DNA of 64,000 nt from Oscillospiraceae bacterium (GTDB lineage: Bacteria; Bacillota; Clostridia; Oscillospirales; Acutalibacteraceae), in NCBI GenBank assembly GCA_029225165.1, contig JAQXVY010000004.1:1-64000 (forward strand), written 5' to 3'. The stretch's first letter is position 1; each line of letters opens with the position of its first letter. The translations under genes and the position numbers were made by a program. The notes under the pieces were generated by a model. It had not been told where the DNA came from and made no database searches. It was given only the letters and a program-made list of their open reading frames with translations. Below, one piece after another: positions 37,659 through 45,630 of this stretch.

Positions 37659-38591
37659 TTATTGCAGAAAAATACCAAACAATAAGGGAATTGTCACAAT
37701 GCACATCAGCTGGCTGACAAGTGCAAGGCTACCTCCCAGCTTTGGGTCTTTTCCGTATGCCGAGGGGATAATAACTGTGTTAAGTCCCAACGGCATTGCG
37801 TTGGCACAAAGGGCAACGCTTACAATATCCTTTGGAGTGTTAAGTAAGTTAAGAATCACCACAATTAGAAGGGGCATAACAAAAATCCTTGCAACTGCAA
37901 TGATATATACCTTGTAGTTTTTCAGCTGACTTAAAATAGGATAACTGCCGATTACAAAGCCTGTAAGTATCATAGCCATAGGGGACATTGCCTTTGATGC
38001 TCCGCCTATGATAGAGGGCAAAAAGTTTAGCTGTGCAGGAATATACCTAAGTGCATTTGTAAGCCCCATAACAGCACCTATAAGCAGGGATATGCATATT
38101 GGGTTAAGGAAACTTTTAAAGGAAAAACTCCTGTTGCCCTCAGTTGGAATAAGCCAAGCAACTCCCAAGGAAAATGTATATAGGTTTAGAGGGAGAATAA
38201 ACAGCAGATAGTCAAACAGCAGCTCAGGTGCAACGCCCTCAACGAAAGCAATTCCCAAAAAGGCAAAATTGCACACAGTAAAGGAGTAGCGGTATATCCG
38301 CTGAATGTATGGGTCTTTGTGAAAAAATCTACCGAATAAAAGCCCTACAATAATGCAAAAAAGCAAAATTACAGAGGAATACAGCATAATATGCCATTTG
38401 CTCACAAAATTCTCCACAGTACATTTGTCCATAAAGGTGTTAATAATGGTTGCCGGCATAAGTATATAGTTTAAAAGTCTGGATATTACCGTTGGAGTAT
38501 TTTCAGGCAAAAATTTTCCCCTACACAGGAAAAATCCCATACCCATATACCCAAACAGAATAAGTATTTGATTAATTGTGGTCAAAAGCAT
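37659..38591 (-). CDS. AEC family transporter (auxin efflux carrier type)
   Basis: A 310-residue permease with about ten membrane helices, matching the AEC family (MFLNILMPATIINTFM-like LLNYILMPATIINTFM near 42; VALCANAMPLGLNTVIIPSAYG near 268, the family's second conserved half). Bacterial members move organic acids such as malate or malonate, or have unknown substrates. A single gene on the minus strand, with AGGGGGATTTT before the ATG. Repeat copy E lies 100 bp upstream of its start. Confidence 0.85.
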   Translation of the reverse strand: MLLTTINQILILFGYMGMGFFLCRGKFLPENTPTVISRLLNYILMPATIINTFMDKCTVENFVSKWHIMLYSSVILLFCIIVGLLFGRFFHKDPYIQRIYRYSFTVCNFAFLGIAFVEGVAPELLFDYLLFILPLNLYTFSLGVAWLIPTEGNRSFSFKSFLNPICISLLIGAVMGLTNALRYIPAQLNFLPSIIGGASKAMSPMAMILTGFVIGSYPILSQLKNYKVYIIAVARIFVMPLLIVVILNLLNTPKDIVSVALCANAMPLGLNTVIIPSAYGKDPKLGGSLALVSQLMCIVTIPLLFGIFLQ

Positions 38592-38691
38592 AAAATCCCC
38601 CTAAGGTATTGTTAGAAAAACAGAAAGTATTATTCCTGTTTTTTGAATTTATCCCATTATCCATACAATAATGTCATTCATAGCCACCACT

Positions 38692-38832
38692 CTGTCATTC
38701 CGAGCTTGTCGAGGAATCTGAAAGGAAAGCAGTCGTGCATAAAGCGACACTATCAGGTTATATGAAAATATTATTTCTCTAACAAAATCGGTGACAGAGG
38801 AAGGGGATTCCTCGCTACGCTCGGAATGACAG
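38692..38832 (-). repeat. 150-bp dispersed repeat, copy E (reversed)
   Basis: Plus strand starts CTGTCATTCCGAGCTTGTCG and ends TACGCTCGGAATGACAGG. The interior reads CGACACTATCAGGTTATATG, the reverse of the common block. It fills the gap between divergent genes at 38591 (-) and 38929 (+), so both promoters must lie beside or in it. Confidence 0.85.
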
Positions 38833-38928
38833 GGTGTTGTGCGGAATGACAGGCGGATGGGCTTTTATTTCTTGACCTTGTGTTTGATTAATGATAGAAT
38901 TATCGTATAACATTACAGGAGTTTAGTT

Positions 38929-40215
38929 TTGGAAAGAGTAAAAAATCAATCGGACAAAAATATAAATAAAGAAAAAACACCCATCAGCATAATCAGGGTG
39001 ACAGTAGGTGCATCAATAGGTGTTTGCGTTCTTGTACTTCTTTGGCTTTTTGTGTACTATACAGGAATTTTTGATGTATCCCCAAGTGGCTTTGAGGTGA
39101 ATATGAGGGGTAGCGGTATGGAGATTGTAAGCTATACCGGAGAAGAAAAAAATCTCAAAATTCCCAAAACTATCAACGGTCACAAGGTGGTTTATATAGG
39201 TGAAAAAGCCTTTTACAAAAATGACACCGTGGAAAAGCTTGTGTTGCCCTCAACAGTAAAAGAGGTTGGCAAACAGGCCTTTGCCGATACAAAATCACTA
39301 AAAGAGATTGAATTTTCCTCAAAATACACCCAGTTTGGTGAGGGTGCTTTTGAAAATTCCTCTGTTGTAAAGGCAAAGCTTCCTACAAGACTGCAAAAAA
39401 TCAGCGATTGTATGTTCAAAAATTGCAAAAGTGTTACAAATGTGTCCTTTCCTGATGACCTGAAAAGCATAGGTGATGAGGCTTTTTCGGGATGTTCCTC
39501 CCTGAAATCAATGACCATAGGTGACGAGGTCCTAAAAATCGGAAAGGATGCCTTTGCCAACGAGCAAACAGGCTTTACACTAAACAGTATTATCGGCAGT
39601 GAAACAGAAAACTATGCCAGAGATAACGGAATTGAGTATGTTCCCTGCAACTCCTATTATGAGGCTTATACAAAATATAGTTTACACTACGGCAAAAACA
39701 GCCTTAACACCCAACAGGTTTCCGAGGGCAGAAGAGGAATCCTGTCTTTCTTCCCAAGTGCAACAGGCTACTACCGAATTACCCTTGAGGGCAAGGGCGT
39801 TAGCTTTTTTGTTACAGACGCAATCAAGGATAACCAAGTTTGTCCCTCAATAAAGGGTGACGAAAGCGACTTTATCGGTTATTATCAGCAGGGAAAGGAG
39901 TACTTTTTCCCTGTTCGTTCCGACGGATTTGTAAACTATGAAGTAAATGTTGCAAAAACGGACAAGGACATTGCCTCTATGTACAAAAAGGGAGAAAATC
40001 TGCTGAAAGGCAAGGGCAAGTGCAGTCTTGACAGCGGTTCTTCTCTGTATAAAAACCACAGCACAAATTCGGAAAATGTAGCGCAGGTTAATTCCGACAT
40101 TATGCTTACAAAGGTGCTTGACTACTATATCGAGGACAGCAAACACATATGGTATCAAATCAACGCCAATGTGGGCGGAGCAGGCAAGCAGGATTTGTGG
40201 TTTAGGAGTAAATAG
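38929..40215 (+). CDS. Membrane-anchored LRR_5 protein
   Basis: A 428-residue protein with an uncleaved N-terminal membrane helix (VTVGASIGVCVLVLLWLFVYY, about 26-46). Five or so BspA-type leucine-rich units follow (about 65-220), for example VEKLVLPSTVKEVGKQAFAD and LKSIGDEAFSGCSSLKSMTI, closed by NYARDNGIEYVPC. Residues about 240-428 form a separate domain rich in aromatic and charged residues that I do not recognise, with a lipid- or sugar-binding look (FFPSATGYYRITLEGKG). Start is TTG, supported by CAGGAG 8 bp upstream. It probably acts as a cell-surface binding protein. Confidence 0.8.
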   Translation: MERVKNQSDKNINKEKTPISIIRVTVGASIGVCVLVLLWLFVYYTGIFDVSPSGFEVNMRGSGMEIVSYTGEEKNLKIPKTINGHKVVYIGEKAFYKNDTVEKLVLPSTVKEVGKQAFADTKSLKEIEFSSKYTQFGEGAFENSSVVKAKLPTRLQKISDCMFKNCKSVTNVSFPDDLKSIGDEAFSGCSSLKSMTIGDEVLKIGKDAFANEQTGFTLNSIIGSETENYARDNGIEYVPCNSYYEAYTKYSLHYGKNSLNTQQVSEGRRGILSFFPSATGYYRITLEGKGVSFFVTDAIKDNQVCPSIKGDESDFIGYYQQGKEYFFPVRSDGFVNYEVNVAKTDKDIASMYKKGENLLKGKGKCSLDSGSSLYKNHSTNSENVAQVNSDIMLTKVLDYYIEDSKHIWYQINANVGGAGKQDLWFRSK

Positions 40216-40232
40216 GGTTTTCACCACTACCT

Positions 40233-40382
40233 CTGTCATTCCGAGCTTGTCGAGGAATCCCCTTCCTCTATCACTCATTTTGTTAGAGAAATCATACTTT
40301 TATATAACCTATTGGTGTCGATTAATGCACTACTGCTTTCCTTTCAGATTCTTCGGTCGTTTCACTTCCTTAGAATGACAGG
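40233..40382 (+). repeat. 150-bp dispersed repeat, copy F
   Basis: Starts CTGTCATTCCGAGCTTGTCG and ends CTTCCTTAGAATGACAGG. It lies 18 bp after the LRR gene stop and before a terminator, as copy C does. A partial extra end motif (CCTCAGAATGACAAG) follows. Confidence 0.85.
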
Positions 40383-40442
40383 GAGAGAAGTTTCACCCCC
40401 CCTCAGAATGACAAGATGAGTGGCATAAGGCGAAAAAAACAA

Positions 40443-40489
40443 AAAATGGTCTGTCGCAAATCTAAGAATTTAGCGATAGACCATTTTGT
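40443..40489. terminator. Bidirectional terminator between convergent genes
   Basis: Stem AAAATGGTCTGTCGC / GCGATAGACCATTTT with one G-T pair and a 15-nt loop, U-rich on both strands. It serves the LRR gene (+) and the LOG gene (-). Confidence 0.85.
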
Positions 40490-40525
40490 CATATTATTTT
40501 GTAATTATAATTTTTGCAAACTTCC

Positions 40526-41107
40526 TCAATTCCTCTTCAGGTCGTCCAAGCTCCACTTTGTGCCTGTGTCGTGTTCAATATAGTCAAGGAGCTTGTCGCT
40601 GTCGTCAAAATATCTGTAAAGGTCACTGCATTTTTCCCTTACAAAGCCCTCACGCATTGAATGTTCCATCATTTCTTCCATACTGTCGTAATATCCGTTG
40701 ATGTTGTAAACTGCTATTGGCTTGTTGTGTCTGCCAAGCTGTTTAAGGGTGACAATCTCAAAAAATTCTTCAAAGGTACCAACACCGCCGGGTACAATGA
40801 TAAAGGCGTCTGCCATATCCTCCATTTTTGCCTTTCTTTCCCTCATTGTATCTGTGGTGAAAAGCTCTGTACATTCCTCAAAAAGTCCCTCAATGCCCTC
40901 TTCAACAAAGAATTTCGGCACAACGCCGTAGATTTCTCCGCCGGCTTTCTTCATACCTCTTGCAGAGGCACCCATAAGTCCTTCGCCTCCTGCACCGAAA
41001 ACAAGCTGATGATTCCTTTTACCCATCTCATATGCAAATTCCTCAACAGTTTTGATGTAGTTTTCGTTTATTATATTACTGGCTGAGCCAAAAACACATA
41101 TTTTCAT
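40526..41107 (-). CDS. LOG family protein (TIGR00730 Rossmann fold)
   Basis: A 193-residue protein of the lysine-decarboxylase-like/LOG family, which includes nucleoside-5'-monophosphate phosphoribohydrolases. The signature PGGVGTFEEFFE is intact near 106-117, along with GAGGEGLMGASARG and TMRERKAKM. The enzyme class cleaves the ribose-base bond of AMP-type nucleotides; the physiological substrate in Firmicutes is unclear. ATG follows AAAGAGGTATCAAT on the minus strand. Confidence 0.88.
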   Translation of the reverse strand: MKICVFGSASNIINENYIKTVEEFAYEMGKRNHQLVFGAGGEGLMGASARGMKKAGGEIYGVVPKFFVEEGIEGLFEECTELFTTDTMRERKAKMEDMADAFIIVPGGVGTFEEFFEIVTLKQLGRHNKPIAVYNINGYYDSMEEMMEHSMREGFVREKCSDLYRYFDDSDKLLDYIEHDTGTKWSLDDLKRN

Positions 41108-41248
41108 ATTGATACCTCTTTTTATATATCTTTTTTCTGAATATATTATATATTATATTTTAACTTTTATCAATAAATAACTGTGTTGTAAATGGGATTT
41201 TATAGTAGTATAATTTATATATAGTCTTTTTTTAAAAGGTGAAAGGTT

Positions 41249-41851
41249 ATGTCGTATATTTGCTTAATCGGAAATGAATATGGTATAGTTGCCGCCTCGG
41301 ATTCAAGAGAAACTGTGGGTAATGGAAAATATTTTGACAATCGGCAAAAGGTATTTTGCGACAAAAAGCAGGGGCTTATTTGGGCTTGTTGCGGAATTAC
41401 AAAGCATTTGGGCAAGGATTATCTTCGTCTTGTGGAATTTATTATGAGGGACAGCAAAACTACCTTTGACCAAAAGCTTGATTACCTTGAAAAGAGCATA
41501 TGCAAGGTTACTGCACAGGCTGTTGACGACTTAGGCTCAAAAAGTGCTATGGATATTCTTGTGGGTAAGGTGGACAAACGCACAATGATGATAAGAATGA
41601 ACTTCGCTATGGGGAATATGGACAGAAAGGTGTTCTTTTCGCCCTTAGCCTTAGAGGGCGGATGCGGAAAATTGCTGTGTCCCAAGATGAAGTTAAAGGA
41701 ATACAAAGATCTTTTGCTGCCCGACCTAAAGAAATATGCTCATAATCGTGTTGAAAGCGTAATATATAAAGATAGAGAATTATCGGCAAATTGCCCGTCA
41801 AGAGAAAATTCCGTTGGCGGAAGAGTACTTTGTGAGTGTATAAAAAGGTAA
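41249..41851 (+). CDS. Proteasome-fold Ntn-hydrolase with Ser at position 1
   Basis: A 200-residue protein whose start resembles proteasome beta-type subunits (HslV, Anbu, CodW). If Met1 is removed, Ser becomes residue 1, and counting from it gives Asp17 (in GIVAASDSRET) and Lys33 (in DNRQKVF), the exact spacing of the Thr1/Asp17/Lys33 catalytic set. The following IWACCGITK corresponds to the strand after Lys33. N-terminal Ser as nucleophile is known for Bacillus CodW. The rest of the protein diverges and no hslU or other ATPase gene is adjacent. Strong site AAAGGTGAAAGG. Peptidase activity is an inference. Confidence 0.7.
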   Translation: MSYICLIGNEYGIVAASDSRETVGNGKYFDNRQKVFCDKKQGLIWACCGITKHLGKDYLRLVEFIMRDSKTTFDQKLDYLEKSICKVTAQAVDDLGSKSAMDILVGKVDKRTMMIRMNFAMGNMDRKVFFSPLALEGGCGKLLCPKMKLKEYKDLLLPDLKKYAHNRVESVIYKDRELSANCPSRENSVGGRVLCECIKR

Positions 41852-41974
41852 ATTTAGGTATTTTAATCCCGTATTAAAGAATTGTTAATAATTTGTTCAT
41901 AAAATTTATGCTTTTTTAATAGTTTTTTCAAAATAAAGTTATGGAAAGTGAGAATAGTTTATTATTCGGCAATT

Positions 41975-41983
41975 TGGTATAAT
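41975..41983 (+). promoter_or_regulatory. Extended -10 promoter of the pullulanase gene
   Basis: TGGTATAAT, extended -10, with only a weak -35 match upstream. It lies 61 bp before the start codon. Confidence 0.5.
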
Positions 41984-42043
41984 CAAATATAGTTAGACTG
42001 ATAGATTGAGAATAGATTATTTTTAGAAAGAGGGTTCTTATTT

Positions 42044-45000
42044 ATGAGAAAAATATGTAAACCATTATCAATGCTGTTGGCGCTTGTTTTGCTGGCTACA
42101 ACTGCAACATTCTCAGTTCTTTCTGCAACAAATGATTACAATTCGAGTGGGGCTGATATTGAAGTGGAAGCAACATCTGCATACACAAATTCAGGCGAAA
42201 GCTACAATACTTACAGCGGAAACGACCTTGGTGCGGTTTATTCCAAGGACTCCACAACATTTAAGGTGTGGGCTCCGTCTGCTACAAAGGTACAGCTAAA
42301 GCTGTACAACACAGGTTCCGACAGCGAAACAGGAGCCGGTGTAATCGGTACATACGATATGTCCAAGGACAGTACAAACGGCGTTTGGTCAATTACCCAA
42401 AGCGGTGACCTTAACGGTAAGTACTACACATATCTTGTAACCGTTAACGGTACAACAAAGGAAACCCGTGATGTATATGCCAATGCCGCCGGTGTAAACG
42501 GTAGGCGTTCAATGGTTGTTGACCTTAGCAGTACCAATCCTGACGGCTGGTCAAACGACAGGCATATTCTCTTTGACAATGCTCCCGAGGCTGCAGTTTG
42601 GGAGGTTTCCGTAAGGGACTTTTCCATTGACAGTACATCAGGTGTGGACGCTGACAAGCGTGGTAAATATATGGCGTTTACACAGCACGGAACAACCCTC
42701 AACGGTGCCGGTGTTCTCAAGACAGGTATAGATTACCTTATTGAAAACAATATTAACTGTGTTCAGATTATGCCAATGTACGACTTTGGCTCTGTTGACG
42801 AAACAAAGGGCGGACAAAACTGGGGATATGACCCAATGAACTACAATGTTCCCGAGGGCTCCTTCTCCTCAAACCCATATGACGGTGCTGTTAGAATCAA
42901 AGAGCTTAAATCTATGATTAAGGCACTTCACGATGCAGGCATTTCCGTAATTATGGATGTTGTTTACAACCATACCTACAACACAAGCGACTCTGCATTT
43001 GAAAACACTGTTCCGGGCTACTACTACAGAATGAACGGAAGTACATTCTTAAACGGCTCAGGCTGTGGAAATGTTACAGCATCTGACAAAACAATGTACA
43101 GAAAGTATATGATTGATTCTGTAAAATACTGGGCAAACGAGTACCATATTGACGGTTTCCGTTTTGACCTTATGGGCTGTCACGACTATACTACAATGAA
43201 CAACATCCGTGCAGAGCTTGACAAGATTGACAAGCGAATCATTATGTACGGTGAGCCTTGGATGGCTGACTGGGGTGGCGGAAACGGTATTGCAAATTCC
43301 TCTGCTGCTATTATGGATAATGCAAGCAAGTTAAATCCAAGGGTAGGATGCTTTAACGATAAGATGAGAAATGCCCTGAAGGGTGGCACAAGCGACAAAT
43401 CCTCAGGTTTTATTCAGGGTTCAACCTCAAGCACAGCAGATGTTAAAGCCGGTTGTATGGCTCATACATCATCAATTCTTGGTAAGTGGTCACAAGCTCC
43501 AAGCCAGACAGTAACCTACAACTCCTGTCACGATAACCTTACCCTTTGGGATAAGATTTTGTATTCACAGGGAAGCACAGATTACAACGGTTCCAACGGA
43601 ACATTCCTTGCAATGAACAAACTTTCTGCGGCTCTTGTTCTCACTTCACAGGGAGTTGCCTTTACACAGGCAGGTGAAGAATTTGCAAGAACCAAAAGAG
43701 GTGACGAGAACTCCTACAACACAGGTGACGCTGTAAACAAAATTGACTGGACACGAATTTCACAGTATTCAAGCCTTAGGGAATACTACAAGGGTCTTAG
43801 ATTAATCAGACAGGTTTACAGTCCGTTTACAGACGGAACAAACACATCTGTTGGACAGTCATACTTTTCAGGCTCAAACTCCGTAATTGCATACACAATG
43901 CAGAACAAAACTGCAAACGCCGCTAACGAGTGGGGAACAGTTGCTGTTATTGCAAACAACAGCGCCTCTACTCAGTCTGTAACACTAAAGGCAAGTACAA
44001 CACTTCCAACCTCTTGGGCAACAATAGTTAACGGTTCAAGTGCAGGACTTAAGAACTTGGGCACTGTAACAGGCACAACAATCTCTGTTCCGGGAAGAAC
44101 AGCAATGGTGCTTGTTGACTTGGCGTCCTTTAACGAAAAGAATATTCAGGGACCAACTACAACTGTTCCGACTACTTCTACACCGGCTAACGGAACTGTT
44201 ACTTGGAATACAACAAAGATCAAAGGCTTTGCTGACGGTGTAGCGTATGAGGATTTGGCAGGTTCAACATCAAGAATTACAAAGACAGTTGTTCCTGAGG
44301 ACGGATACGAGATTGCATATGTAAAGGTTGTTACAGGCGGTGCAGATGTTACATCAACTGCATACAATTCTGCAACAGGTATAATCGACTTTACCCGTAA
44401 CGGCAACGCAGAGATTACCTTGATTGCAACAAAAATTCCATCTACTCATCTTTACGGGGATACTAACGAGGACGGAAAAATCAATGTTAGAGATGTAACA
44501 ACTATCCAAAAGTATATTTGCAACCCTGACGACTCCTTAAGTGATGTTGGAAAGAAAGCATCAAATGTTAACGGTGACGAGGGAATAGATGTTCAGGACG
44601 CAACTGTTCTGCAAAAGTATATCGCCAAGGTTATCACTTCACTTCCTGTTGGCGACTCTTTCTCTGATGAAAAACCAACATTTACAATTCCAACAGAAAC
44701 AACAACTTCTACAACAGCTACCGTTCCTACAAGCACACAAACATCACCAACAAATCCTTCCGGTTCAATTACAGTCAACTTTGTATCAAATGTTGACAAT
44801 GGTAATGAAAGATGGGCTGCATATTGCTGGACAGACACAAACAATATGTGGTTTGATGTAGTTAACGGACAGGTTACTGTTCCAAGCAGTATGGAGAATA
44901 TTATCTTTGTAAGATTTGACGGCACCTCCACAGAGAATAAGTGGGATGAAGAGGGCGCAACAGTTAAATATGTTTGGAATCAGACTGACGACTTATTACT

Positions 45001-45076
45001 CGGCTCGGGTTCAACCTACACAGTTACCGGCTGGGGCGACGGCTGGGGTGCACCCCTTGAAGGCTCTTGGTCATAA
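42044..45076 (+). CDS. Secreted type I pullulanase with dockerin
   Basis: Cuts alpha-1,6 branch points of starch and pullulan outside the cell; 1010 residues. Layout: signal peptide (about 1-28); CBM48-like domain (about 60-165); GH13 barrel (about 180-690) with the type I signature QNWGYDP, nucleophile in GFRFDLMG, acid in MYGEPW and third carboxylate in SCHDNLTLWD; Thr/Pro linker; beta-rich domain (about 715-800); dockerin (about 802-870) with two calcium loops DTNEDGKINVRD and NVNGDEGIDVQD; second Thr-rich linker; C-terminal beta domain (about 905-1010) that may bind starch. Dockerins attach enzymes to cohesin scaffoldins, as in the R. bromii amylosome. RBS AAAGAGGG. Confidence 0.94.
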   Translation: MRKICKPLSMLLALVLLATTATFSVLSATNDYNSSGADIEVEATSAYTNSGESYNTYSGNDLGAVYSKDSTTFKVWAPSATKVQLKLYNTGSDSETGAGVIGTYDMSKDSTNGVWSITQSGDLNGKYYTYLVTVNGTTKETRDVYANAAGVNGRRSMVVDLSSTNPDGWSNDRHILFDNAPEAAVWEVSVRDFSIDSTSGVDADKRGKYMAFTQHGTTLNGAGVLKTGIDYLIENNINCVQIMPMYDFGSVDETKGGQNWGYDPMNYNVPEGSFSSNPYDGAVRIKELKSMIKALHDAGISVIMDVVYNHTYNTSDSAFENTVPGYYYRMNGSTFLNGSGCGNVTASDKTMYRKYMIDSVKYWANEYHIDGFRFDLMGCHDYTTMNNIRAELDKIDKRIIMYGEPWMADWGGGNGIANSSAAIMDNASKLNPRVGCFNDKMRNALKGGTSDKSSGFIQGSTSSTADVKAGCMAHTSSILGKWSQAPSQTVTYNSCHDNLTLWDKILYSQGSTDYNGSNGTFLAMNKLSAALVLTSQGVAFTQAGEEFARTKRGDENSYNTGDAVNKIDWTRISQYSSLREYYKGLRLIRQVYSPFTDGTNTSVGQSYFSGSNSVIAYTMQNKTANAANEWGTVAVIANNSASTQSVTLKASTTLPTSWATIVNGSSAGLKNLGTVTGTTISVPGRTAMVLVDLASFNEKNIQGPTTTVPTTSTPANGTVTWNTTKIKGFADGVAYEDLAGSTSRITKTVVPEDGYEIAYVKVVTGGADVTSTAYNSATGIIDFTRNGNAEITLIATKIPSTHLYGDTNEDGKINVRDVTTIQKYICNPDDSLSDVGKKASNVNGDEGIDVQDATVLQKYIAKVITSLPVGDSFSDEKPTFTIPTETTTSTTATVPTSTQTSPTNPSGSITVNFVSNVDNGNERWAAYCWTDTNNMWFDVVNGQVTVPSSMENIIFVRFDGTSTENKWDEEGATVKYVWNQTDDLLLGSGSTYTVTGWGDGWGAPLEGSWS

Positions 45077-45121
45077 TTGGCTTATTTCGCAGAAAATCGA
45101 AATAGAAAAATAATAAAATTT

Positions 45122-45152
45122 GGGCGTACCCATATGGGTGCGTCCTTTTTTG
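45122..45152 (+). terminator. Intrinsic terminator after the pullulanase gene
   Basis: Stem GGGCGTACCC, loop ATAT, stem GGGTGCGTCC with two G-T pairs, then TTTTTTG. Confidence 0.8.
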
Positions 45153-45192
45153 CATATAGCTTTCTCTGTAATTCCGAGGATACCCTCTCATC

Positions 45193-45342
45193 CTGTCATT
45201 CCGAGTTTGTCGAGGAATCCCCTACCTTTACCACCGACTATGTTAGGGAAATCATACTTTCATCTAACCTGTCAGTGTCGATTTATGCACTACTGCTATC
45301 CTTTCAGATTCTTCAGTCGCTTTGCTCCCTCAGAATGACAGA
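45193..45342 (+). repeat. 150-bp dispersed repeat, copy G
   Basis: Starts CTGTCATTCCGAGTTTGTCG and ends CTCCCTCAGAATGACAGAG. The last 23 bp (TTTGCTCCCTCAGAATGACA plus GAG) are repeated in tandem at about 45351-45374. From there to 45630 the DNA is AT-rich, probably holding the promoter of the pilus locus, though no clear -35/-10 pair was picked. Confidence 0.85.
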
Positions 45343-45630
45343 GAGGAAAAATTTGCTCCCTCAGAATGACAGAGAAGATGAATTTCATTTCCACCACATT
45401 TTTTTGTATAAGTTTTATAAAAATAACCATTTTACTTGTGAAGTATTTATTTTCGTTGTAAATATGAACAAAATATTAACATAAGATTTGGTGATGATTA
45501 CCATTTATTTCTATTTGTACTTATGATAGACTAAATTAAAACGTTTTATTTATATACTGTTAACATTTTGATAGTATATATTTAATATAAGAACATATAA
45601 CAAAACAAAATTTTAGGAAGGAGAACAATT

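Noticed and set aside
41249-41851. Classical HslV of an HslUV protease
   Set aside because: Only the N-terminal catalytic layout fits; the rest of the protein diverges and no hslU is adjacent.
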